A stretch of DNA of 7,589 bases, from positions 1-7,589 of the forward strand of contig JANXVQ010000938.1 of NCBI GenBank assembly GCA_025351545.1. The letters run 5' to 3'. Under the pieces are notes generated by a model. The model was not told where the DNA came from, made no database searches, and saw only the letters and a program-made list of their open reading frames with translations. The stretch comes from Spirosoma sp. (GTDB lineage Bacteria; Bacteroidota; Bacteroidia; Cytophagales; Spirosomataceae). A program made the position numbers and the translations under genes. Below, in pieces: positions 1 through 6,194 of the stretch. How positions within the stretch are numbered: the stretch's first letter is position 1; each line of letters opens with the position of its first letter.

Positions 1-1
1 A

Positions 2-646
2 GCTGCCCGAATGAGCTACGGATACATTGATACGGGTGCCATGTATCGGGCTGTCAGCCTTTTTTTTCTGCGGGAGCGGGTTTCTCTTTTCAATACGAAA
101 GAAGTAATAACTGCCCTGGAAAAAATAACGATCAAGTTTACCCATAATAATTGTACGGGTGGAAATGAAACCTGCCTGAACGGCCTGAACGTGGAAGAGG
201 AGATTCGGAAAATGTATATCTCCAATATTGTCAGTGAAGTAAGCGCTATTCCCGAAGTTCGGTGGGCAATGGTTGCGCAGCAACAGAGAATGGGGCGCCG
301 ACGGGGTGTTGTGATGGATGGCCGCGATATTGGTACGAAGGTATTTCCCGATGCTGAGGTGAAGGTATTTATGACCGCCGACACCTACACCCGCGCCCGA
401 CGTCGGCAACAGGAATTACTGGCGAAAGGCGATTTGGTCAATCTGGACGATATTATTAAGAATCTCGAAAAACGTGACCTTATTGACACCACCCGTTTAG
501 AAAGCCCGCTACGGCAGGCCTCCGATGCTACCTTACTGGATACGTCGCACATGACCATTGAGGAACAGGTAGACTGGGTTATGGAACTGGCCGACCGTCG
601 TCTGGCCGAATTGCACCGGGAGAGGCATTCGCGGGGCAAAAAATAA
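2..646 (+). CDS. cmk: Cytidylate kinase (CMP/dCMP kinase), 5'-truncated by window edge
   Basis: This enzyme phosphorylates CMP and dCMP with ATP in the cytoplasm, in pyrimidine nucleotide salvage and synthesis. Counting from the Met at position 11, the CMP-binding motif YIDTGAMYRAV lies at residues 5-15, GRDIGT at 104-109, an Arg-rich LID segment (RARRRQQEL) at 128-136, and the RDLIDTTRLESPL block followed by DATLLDTS at 155-179. All are characteristic of bacterial Cmk. The family is usually about 225-235 residues and begins with a P-loop (GxxGxGKS). Here the frame is open to the first base and the P-loop is absent, so the Met at 11 is internal and about 20-25 residues lie upstream of the window. 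The end is normal, with a basic tail and TAA at 644-646. The next gene starts 85 bp downstream on the same strand. The identification is firm; only the start is missing. Confidence 0.96.
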   Translation, partial: AARMSYGYIDTGAMYRAVSLFFLRERVSLFNTKEVITALEKITIKFTHNNCTGGNETCLNGLNVEEEIRKMYISNIVSEVSAIPEVRWAMVAQQQRMGRRRGVVMDGRDIGTKVFPDAEVKVFMTADTYTRARRRQQELLAKGDLVNLDDIIKNLEKRDLIDTTRLESPLRQASDATLLDTSHMTIEEQVDWVMELADRRLAELHRERHSRGKK

Positions 647-731
647 ATGATGAACGGGTGAGTTGTAGGTGCATAACGCCATACGTCATTAAAATCACCT
701 GCTAACCCTTTCATCGACTTCACCAAACCAT

Positions 732-1796
732 ATGACTGTTGATTTTTTGATTGTAGGGCAGGGGGTGGCCGGCTCGGTACTGGCCTGGATACTCGACCAG
801 CGCGGTTGCTCCGTGTTGTTGGCCGACGACCCTGCGCTTCCGTCGGCTTCGGCAGTGGCGGCCGGCATTGTCAATCCTCTAACGGGTCGCAAACTTGTTC
901 ATACCTGGAAGGCTGATGAGCTGTTCCCATTTCTGCATCAATTTTATAGCGATATTGAGAAACAGCTTGCTGTTCAGTTCTTCCATCCCAAAAATATCTA
1001 TCGTCCATTTAGGTCTATTGCCGAACAAACGGATTATTCGGCGCTGTTAGCTGATCCTGATGTGCAGCAATACGTGTCGCAATCGGTTGATAATCAGAAG
1101 TATAGTCCATATATTAATAATTCGTTTGGTGGGTTGGAAGTGACTCAGGCAGGCTGGGTGGATCTAACTGAGTTTGTTAGAATTATAAAGGGTTATTTTA
1201 TTAGAAAAAATCAATACTTCGAAGGGAGATTTGATTTTAGCGATTTGATTATCAAAGGGAATTATGCTAAATGGAAAGATATTGATATTCATAAAGTTAT
1301 ATTTTGTGATGGTGTTCTGGCGCGCGAGAATCTGTTCTTTGACTGGCTCCCTTATAATCCTGTGAAAGGGCAGATTCTGACAGCCACTGTTGACAATTAC
1401 TCTATATCAACTATAGTCAATCAAGGACTTTTCATTTTGCCCGTCCGGCCCGGCCTGGTCCGAATTGGCGCAACCTATAGCTGGCATGACCTGGATTGGC
1501 AAACAACCGAAGATGGCCGGGCGTATTTAGAAAACAAACTGGCCGACATTCTGAAAGTGCCCTATCAGGTAGTGGCGCAACAGGCGGGTATCCGGCCGTC
1601 GACTAAAGACCGACGACCATTTATTGGCATGCACCCCACGCAACCGGCGCTGGGTATTTTCGGTGGTATGGGCACCAAAGGCGTGTCGCTGGCCCCGTAC
1701 CTGGCCGAGCAGTTCGCCCGCTATCTTTTAGATGGTGAAGATTTGGAACCGGAAGCGAATATTAGCCGATGCGTTTCGTTATATCATGGCAGTTGA
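732..1796 (+). CDS. FAD-dependent oxidoreductase, DAO family
   Basis: The protein has 354 residues, normal for a DAO-fold amine/amino-acid oxidoreductase, with no signal peptide, so it is probably cytoplasmic. The N-terminus is a Rossmann FAD-binding strand-turn-helix: G9, G11 and G14 in VGQGVAGS, with an acidic cluster at about 31-33. A conserved AAGIVNPLTGRK segment follows at about 43-54. Residues 211-214 (VKGQ) match the 'P-x-x-G-Q' substrate-domain motif, and GIRPSTKDRRPFIG at 286-299 plus GGMGTKGVSLAP at 311-322 form the C-terminal FAD-contacting region. The fold is that of ThiO/glycine oxidase and the MnmC C-terminal domain, but the substrate cannot be told from sequence. ATG 732 is preferred because the FAD motif begins immediately after it; there is no clear Shine-Dalgarno site, as is common in Bacteroidota. 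Residues of about 117-196 are encoded by strikingly AT-rich DNA (see findings). The gene appears intact. Confidence 0.9.
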   Translation: MTVDFLIVGQGVAGSVLAWILDQRGCSVLLADDPALPSASAVAAGIVNPLTGRKLVHTWKADELFPFLHQFYSDIEKQLAVQFFHPKNIYRPFRSIAEQTDYSALLADPDVQQYVSQSVDNQKYSPYINNSFGGLEVTQAGWVDLTEFVRIIKGYFIRKNQYFEGRFDFSDLIIKGNYAKWKDIDIHKVIFCDGVLARENLFFDWLPYNPVKGQILTATVDNYSISTIVNQGLFILPVRPGLVRIGATYSWHDLDWQTTEDGRAYLENKLADILKVPYQVVAQQAGIRPSTKDRRPFIGMHPTQPALGIFGGMGTKGVSLAPYLAEQFARYLLDGEDLEPEANISRCVSLYHGS

Positions 1797-1863
1797 TTAG
1801 TTTTCCGATTAAGGTTTTTAATTAGATCAATCAGGCAAAACTGTAGTAGTGGTTTTACCGTAA

Positions 1864-1892
1864 ACGTTGACAAAAAACTCCTTAGTCAACGT
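1864..1892. promoter_or_regulatory. Inverted repeat just upstream of the 1088-aa gene
   Basis: ACGTTGAC (1864-1871) and GTCAACGT (1885-1892) are perfect 8-bp inverted arms around a 13-nt spacer. Allowing one bulged C at 1893, the match extends three more pairs (TAA at 1861-1863 with TTA at 1894-1896). No T-run follows, so it is not a typical terminator. The right arm ends 14 nt before the ATG at 1907. It could be a repressor/activator operator or an mRNA hairpin in the leader. The function is inference; the dyad itself is seen directly. Confidence 0.4.
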
Positions 1893-1906
1893 CTTATATA
1901 CCCGTT

Positions 1907-4900
1907 ATGCGAAATCAATACATACTGATGTTGGGCCTGTGGCTGAGCGGATTGAGTGTGGCTACAGCACAAAACTATCCGTCGATGGAGCGATTTGGGA
2001 AAAATCGTATTCAATACCGCAGCTTCGAGTGGAAGATTATCCGAACGTCGAACTTTGAGATATACTATTATCAGGATGGCCGTCAGATTGCTAACCTGAC
2101 GGCGCAGTATGCCGAATCGGAGTTTGACCGGATTACCGAATTGCTGGGATACACACCCTACAATCGGGTCAAAATTTTTCTGTTTAATTCACCGGAAGAA
2201 CTGGCTCAGAGCAATATTGGCCTTACGGCCCAGGGTGGCTTGAGTAGCCGGGAGCAGAATCTGTCTAAATCCCGCGTTGAGCTGGCGTTTACGGGCGACC
2301 AGATCAGCTTTCGGCAGCAGATTGTCCGCGACATCGCTATGCTGTTCGTGTATGACATGCTGTATGGTGGCAGTCTTAAAGATGCGCTTCAAAGTTCACT
2401 TTTATTGACGCTCCCCGACTGGTTTATGCCCGGCATTGCGGCCTATATTGCTCAGGGAAATAGCCTGGAACTGGATGACTATATGCGGGATGTTTCGCTG
2501 AATCGTCCGGTCAAAAAACCTTCATTACTATCAGGTGTTGATGCTGAGCGGGTTGGCCATTCAATCTGGAACTATATTGTTCAGCGATATGGTCGCGACA
2601 ATGTCTCCAATATTTTGAACCTGACGCGTATAATTCGTAATGAGCAAAGCAGCATTTCCAGCACTTTAGGAGTACCGTATAACCGGTTTTTACGTGAATG
2701 GCGTGAATACTATGCTGGTATGGCTAATACCGTAATGCAATCGTACCATGCGAGTACCGACGATTTTCAAATAAAAGTAGGTTCGGCAGACGATAAGTCG
2801 TTGTTGATTAGTTTGAAGTTAAGCCCTGACAAACAGTTTATTGCCTACTCAATTCTGCGCGATGGTAAATTCAGCGTTGAGGTTGTAAATACGGCAAATC
2901 GGAAAAAGACCACAATTTTATCGGGAGGCTATCGGCTCGACGGACAAATAACGCAAACGAGTACACCGCTACTGGCCTGGCAACGGGATAATAACCTGCT
3001 CGTTCTTACCGATGAGCTTGGTAAGACAAATCTATATCAGTTCGGTGGTTTTGACAAACGGCCCAAACGGCAATTTAAGCGACAGGTAAATTCGCTGTCG
3101 CAGGTTGTCTGGATGGATGCTTCTGAAGATGGGGGAAGCCTGATTATGAGTGCCGAGCGCAAGGGACAGAACGATTTGTTTTTATACAGCATTAATCGGG
3201 GTTCCTATCAGCAGCTGACTAATGATTTATACGATGATTTGTACCCGTCGTTTGTGGGTCGAAACGCCCAGCAGGTTGTGTTCAGCTCCAATCGAAAAGA
3301 TGATACACTTGGCGTTGACAAAGGATCGTATAAAGCGATTCGGGACCATCTAAGTCTGTTCCTGCACAAAGGAAGCGCTCGTGATTTATCCTTGGTGCGC
3401 CTGACCGATTCGCTTTCTCAGGCAACACAGCCTATTCCTGCCAGCGAAACAACCGTTTATTTCCTGAACAATATCAATGGAATTCGTAACCTCTACCGAC
3501 TTGACACGGAAACAAAAACGGTAAGTCAGATGACGGCTTTTCCTGAAAGTATCCGTCTGTATGACCTCAGACCCGCCAATGGAGGATTTGTGTATAGCAG
3601 CCTGAAAAATGGTGACGAGTATATTGGTTTCCGTTCGCAGTTGAATTTAACCCAAACCGTTCAGGCTCCGCCCACACAGCGAAGTATGACTGCGAATCGA
3701 CTAAATTTATCGAGTCCGACTCGTACCGGTCAGGCTAAAAAGGATACGACCGGACAGGTAAAGCGTGTGACTGCTGATTCGACCGGAGGACGTACGGCTG
3801 TCGTACAATCTACGGCGGCAAAAAAGCTGGCTCTGGAGCCGGGCGAAGTTGATACGGATAATTACCAGTTTGACCCTGAAGTATTAAAAGCGGCCGAATA
3901 TCGTCAGCGCCGTTCGGTGGCGGGTATTTCGCCCGGTTTGACAACTACGCCCCCTCGCAATCGACGCCGGGAAAATATTACGATTCGCGGCCCATTTGAC
4001 TATAAAGGTACGTTTGGTGTTAATGAAGCGCCTTCCAACTGGCGCGTTGACCCAATCAAAGGCTTCGGTTATGCACAGGAAGTTACACTAACTGACTTAC
4101 TGGAAAATCATGTGCTCCGGGCCGGTGGCTTTGTCAGTCTGACTAATACACTGAGAAACAGTGATTTGTTTGCTGAATATACGAATCTCACGCACCGAAT
4201 TGATTATGGCGCCCGTGTAGATCGCCAGACCTTGTATGTGGATGGATCGGGAATAATTCAAAAGTACCGCTATAATCGGTTTGCGGTATCCGCTTCGTAC
4301 CCAATATCGGTCAATAGCCGATTCACCGTATCGCCCTTTTATGCGATTACCCGGCTAATTGATTTGTCATCATTTGCCGAGCCAGACCATGTCTCTGACT
4401 ATGCCGGTTTGCGGGGCGAATTTGTATTTGACAATACAAAAGTAAACGGGATGAACATGACAGTTGGCACAAAACTTAAACTTCGGTATGAGGAATATGC
4501 TGGTTTACGGAGTTCATCGGAGGGGTTCCGGCGATTGTCGCTCGATTTGCGCCACTATCAGCGAATTCACCGCGACTTAATTCTGGCTACCCGTTTCGCG
4601 TTCAGTCAGTCGGGCGGGGCTGCACCCAAGAAAAGCACATTAGGGGGCATGGAAAACTGGATTGGTGGTCAGAAAGAGGCTGTTGCATCGAACCCGTTGC
4701 TGGTGCCGAATACGACACGAAATGAAATTCCATATGATTACCGCGATGTTTTCTTCCTTGATTTCGTCGCTCCCTTGCGGGGCTTCAATCAGGGTAAATT
4801 AACGGGCAATAGTTATATGCTGTTTAACGCTGAACTCCGTTTGCCTTTGGTTCGATACTTATATCGAGGCAATATAACCTCTAACTTTCTGCGTAATCTA

Positions 4901-5173
4901 CAGTTAGTTGCCTTCACTGATATTGGCACGGCATGGGCGGGCAGTGGACCATTTAGCAAGCAAAACAATCTCAATACAGAAGTCGTCGGTGGAGGAAGTA
5001 TACCCTTCCGGGCTACGGTTACCAACTTTAAAAATCCATTTCTGATTGGCTACGGAGCTGGTATAAGAACAATGATTTTTGGCTATTTTGTTAAATTCGA
5101 CTACGGCTGGGGTCTTGAAGATCGATCTGTTGGCAAGCCAATTCCTTATCTGACGCTTGGTTATGATTTTTAA
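1907..5173 (+). CDS. Exported pseudo-peptidase / TolB-like propeller / Omp85-like barrel protein
   Basis: This is a 1088-residue envelope protein. Residues 1-21 form a signal peptide (hydrophobic ILMLGLWLSGLSVATA, cleavage expected after ATA or AQ). Residues 40-280 resemble the peptidase-MA-like gluzincin fold: NFEIYYY at 49-55, a helix at about 137-150, then LPDWFMPGIAAYI at 169-181. The HExxH equivalent reads IVRDIAML and the downstream Glu ligand (GxAEY) is Ala, so it is probably catalytically dead. Residues of about 296-575 contain TolB/PD40-type propeller blades (LKLSPDKQFIAYS; DDLYPSFVGRNAQQVVFSSNRK; GIRNLYRLD). Residues 585-690 are a Thr/Ser/Gln/Arg-rich linker. Residues 700-1088 look like an Omp85/BamA (D15) barrel, with LRGF at 957-960 as the L6 motif, FNAELRLPL at 973-981 and a terminal Phe in YLTLGYDF. 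It most likely sits in the outer membrane with the propeller in the periplasm. Similar multi-domain 'PD40' proteins are common in Bacteroidota but of unknown role. The ATG at 1907 is chosen for the signal peptide. Confidence 0.88.
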   Translation: MRNQYILMLGLWLSGLSVATAQNYPSMERFGKNRIQYRSFEWKIIRTSNFEIYYYQDGRQIANLTAQYAESEFDRITELLGYTPYNRVKIFLFNSPEELAQSNIGLTAQGGLSSREQNLSKSRVELAFTGDQISFRQQIVRDIAMLFVYDMLYGGSLKDALQSSLLLTLPDWFMPGIAAYIAQGNSLELDDYMRDVSLNRPVKKPSLLSGVDAERVGHSIWNYIVQRYGRDNVSNILNLTRIIRNEQSSISSTLGVPYNRFLREWREYYAGMANTVMQSYHASTDDFQIKVGSADDKSLLISLKLSPDKQFIAYSILRDGKFSVEVVNTANRKKTTILSGGYRLDGQITQTSTPLLAWQRDNNLLVLTDELGKTNLYQFGGFDKRPKRQFKRQVNSLSQVVWMDASEDGGSLIMSAERKGQNDLFLYSINRGSYQQLTNDLYDDLYPSFVGRNAQQVVFSSNRKDDTLGVDKGSYKAIRDHLSLFLHKGSARDLSLVRLTDSLSQATQPIPASETTVYFLNNINGIRNLYRLDTETKTVSQMTAFPESIRLYDLRPANGGFVYSSLKNGDEYIGFRSQLNLTQTVQAPPTQRSMTANRLNLSSPTRTGQAKKDTTGQVKRVTADSTGGRTAVVQSTAAKKLALEPGEVDTDNYQFDPEVLKAAEYRQRRSVAGISPGLTTTPPRNRRRENITIRGPFDYKGTFGVNEAPSNWRVDPIKGFGYAQEVTLTDLLENHVLRAGGFVSLTNTLRNSDLFAEYTNLTHRIDYGARVDRQTLYVDGSGIIQKYRYNRFAVSASYPISVNSRFTVSPFYAITRLIDLSSFAEPDHVSDYAGLRGEFVFDNTKVNGMNMTVGTKLKLRYEEYAGLRSSSEGFRRLSLDLRHYQRIHRDLILATRFAFSQSGGAAPKKSTLGGMENWIGGQKEAVASNPLLVPNTTRNEIPYDYRDVFFLDFVAPLRGFNQGKLTGNSYMLFNAELRLPLVRYLYRGNITSNFLRNLQLVAFTDIGTAWAGSGPFSKQNNLNTEVVGGGSIPFRATVTNFKNPFLIGYGAGIRTMIFGYFVKFDYGWGLEDRSVGKPIPYLTLGYDF

Positions 5174-5193
5174 ATCAACTCCAAATCTTGTTG

Positions 5194-5226
5194 AATAGCC
5201 ACTCTGCAATGAGTGGCTATTTTTTT
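5194..5226 (+). terminator. Strong Rho-independent terminator
   Basis: AATAGCCACTC (5194-5204) pairs perfectly with GAGTGGCTATT (5211-5221) across a 6-nt loop (TGCAAT). The right arm runs into a seven-T tract at 5220-5226. The stem begins 20 bp after the stop codon of the 1088-residue protein gene and is oriented to end that transcript. There is no A-run on the left side, so it is unlikely to work in the other direction. It isolates the downstream surface-protein gene from readthrough. Confidence 0.92.
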
Positions 5227-5430
5227 GTCCAGAGCAATAAATACAGATAGTATTACTCTTCGTATTATTTAATTCCTTACTAAGCAGCTTGTATGCCTGC
5301 TATCTAAGGCTCTCTTCCCTCATAACCTAATAGTACACTACCTAATTACTTAGTGAATAATGACTTTACTATTTGTTTCCAAAAGCAATAATTTAATTAA
5401 GTAACCAGAATGTGAATGAATAAAACGCAG

Positions 5431-5443
5431 TTGGCATAGTTTT
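5431..5443 (+). repeat. 13-bp direct repeat, copy 1
   Basis: TTGGCATAGTTTT occurs here and again, identically, at 5604-5616, 173 bp downstream on the same strand. This copy forms most of the sigma-54-like element described at the same place. Thirteen identical bases twice within one gap suggest either a shared binding site or a short duplication. Confidence 0.6.
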
Positions 5444-5447
5444 CGCT
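5431..5447 (+). promoter_or_regulatory. Candidate sigma-54 (-24/-12) promoter
   Basis: TTGGCATAGTTTTCGCT fits the sigma-54 consensus TTGGCACGRNNNTTGCW at 14 of 17 positions (N positions counted as matches). The essential GG (5433-5434) and GC (5445-5446) dinucleotides are separated by exactly 10 nt. The predicted transcription start would be around 5458, giving a leader of roughly 700 nt before the surface-protein start. A chance match in AT-rich DNA is possible, and no activator site is known here. Confidence 0.35.
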
Positions 5448-5474
5448 AATCACTTACCGCCATACTAATTGCCT

Positions 5475-5492
5475 GCCTACCGGTGCCTACCG
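5475..5492 (+). repeat. Tandem 8-bp repeat GCCTACCG, one helical turn apart
   Basis: GCCTACCG is present at 5475-5482 and 5485-5492, separated by GT, so the units repeat every 10 bp. It is a GC-rich island in otherwise AT-rich DNA, just downstream of the predicted start of the sigma-54-like promoter. Spacing of one helical turn is what a dimeric regulator contacting one DNA face would need. The repeat is directly visible; the function is inferred. Confidence 0.45.
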
Positions 5493-5603
5493 AAGAATAT
5501 CTAACAAATATTATTGTATATTAAAACTAGCCCATTCTAGTAAAGCCTTATAAAACAGACTGTTAGTGGTTATTAAAAGGAAGGTGATTTCTAAAGGTGT
5601 GGT

Positions 5604-5616
5604 TTGGCATAGTTTT
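5604..5616 (+). repeat. 13-bp direct repeat, copy 2
   Basis: This is the second exact copy of TTGGCATAGTTTT. The following bases are AGTT, so the position corresponding to the -12 GC of a sigma-54 promoter reads GT. This copy is therefore a poorer promoter candidate than the one at 5431 and might instead be a shared protein-binding site or a decayed duplicate. Confidence 0.55.
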
Positions 5617-5711
5617 AGTTGAATTCTAACAGAGCAAAAGTCCCTTTTGATTTCAGAGTAGTAAACCGTGACTTAATTATCAGTCAATTGGTCTGTCTAT
5701 TCATAAATCTA

Positions 5712-5727
5712 TTGGCCTCTTTTTGCA
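5712..5727 (+). promoter_or_regulatory. -24/-12-like element with 9-nt spacing (weak)
   Basis: TTGGC at 5712-5716 is followed by TTTTTGCA, giving good -24 and -12 half sites. The GG and GC are separated by 9 nt instead of the 10 that sigma-54 normally needs. It lies closer to the surface-protein gene than the better-spaced candidate at 5431. The spacing defect keeps confidence low. Confidence 0.18.
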
Positions 5728-5735
5728 AAAAAAAA
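5720..5735. repeat. TTTTTGCAAAAA palindrome running into an A9 tract
   Basis: A perfect 12-bp palindrome (5720-5731) overlaps nine consecutive A residues (5727-5735). Such a tract can bend DNA, act as an upstream element, or slip during replication. It lies outside the coding region as I define it, so slippage would affect promoter spacing or leader length instead of reading frame. Confidence 0.5.
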
Positions 5736-6179
5736 GAACCGTCCCAAATTAAGTTGCAGATGGAAGAAATATCTACACTACACACGAAGCGTTTAATGTC
5801 CTTGGCTGGCCGTAAGCCTATCGCTGAATGCCGAAAATCGGTTTTTCAACAAATCCAAGTGGCATCCTTCACGGGACGATTAATAAGCTATATTTTAGAC
5901 CTGCTTCACGGGCGGCTTCTGCCCATTCAAAAGGCTACATTTTTACGGAGAATATACTCGTCGGCAATGGATTATTCTATAGATGCCCAAAGGACGACTG
6001 ATGGCTTCGCCGGGTTTGACGGTGAACCACCCGATATACCGTATTCCAGTCCACCCGGTTTTCGGAACCGTAGTTCACAAAAAATCTCAAATTATTTTGC
6101 ACAACATCCAATGAATGAGAAATTTATACTAATAAAATCACCTCACGAAGATTTCCGCCAAGCGACGTCGGATATAGGT

Positions 6180-6184
6180 GGAGG
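6180..6184 (+). promoter_or_regulatory. Shine-Dalgarno-like GGAGG deciding the surface-protein start
   Basis: GGAGG lies 10 nt before the ATG at 6195. None of the other genes in the window has a comparable site. Together with the change in Ile codon use at this point, it favours 6195 over the in-frame ATGs at 5760, 5796, 5967 and 6111. Bacteroidota often do not use Shine-Dalgarno pairing, so this is supporting evidence only. Confidence 0.45.
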
Positions 6185-6194
6185 GACCCTGCCC

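Larger units (their letters stand above)
5227..6194. other. Long AT-rich gap with no convincing gene; probable regulatory/leader region
   Basis: Nearly 1 kb separates the terminator from the most likely start of the surface-protein gene. The first part (5221-5460) is about 32% GC by hand count, well below the coding regions. No open frame here carries a recognisable motif. From 5619 one + frame stays open into the surface-protein gene, but its Ile codon use (8 ATA of 13 between 5760 and 6194) is unlike the downstream gene (3 of 27), so I treat it as probably non-coding. The gap holds sigma-54-like elements, a duplicated 13-bp sequence, a tandem 8-bp repeat, short dyads (for example AACAG-A-CTGTT at 5554-5564 and ACTAG-N6-CTAGT at 5526-5541) and an A9 tract. 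These are itemised separately. Confidence 0.6.

Noticed and set aside
16..726. Two reverse-strand open frames opposite cmk (16-384 and 385-726)
   Set aside because: They are antisense to a certain gene, Arg/Ser-rich in the way typical of shadow translations, and show no family motif.
695..892. Reverse-strand frame across the cmk-oxidoreductase gap
   Set aside because: It overlaps the FAD-binding start of the oxidoreductase on the opposite strand and has no motif.
1798..1805. TAGTTTTC just after the oxidoreductase stop, considered as a Bacteroidota -7 box (TAnnTTTG)
   Set aside because: It misses the final G and has no TTG at the expected -33 distance.
1867..2058. TTG-initiated + strand frame of 63 codons overlapping the start of the envelope-protein gene
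   Set aside because: It lies within the dyad and the signal-peptide region of a clearly real gene in another frame, has a non-ATG start and no recognisable motif.
4813..5209. Two reverse-strand frames at the 3' end of the envelope-protein gene
   Set aside because: They are antisense to the conserved barrel; one would run through the terminator stem. No motif.
5913..5924. GC-rich short hairpin around CGGCTTCTGCCC, considered as a terminator
   Set aside because: The stem has a mismatch and there is no T-run after it.
5828..6001. 57-codon + strand ORF starting MPKIGFST within the long gap
   Set aside because: Short, no Shine-Dalgarno site, no recognisable motif, and such ORFs are expected by chance. 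Could not be supported as a gene.
5950..6060. Reverse-strand stretch reading GWFTVKPGEAISRPLGIYR, considered as an insertion-sequence or gene remnant
   Set aside because: Only about 38 codons remain before a stop, I cannot assign it to any family, and no terminal inverted repeats are visible. A translated homology search would settle it.
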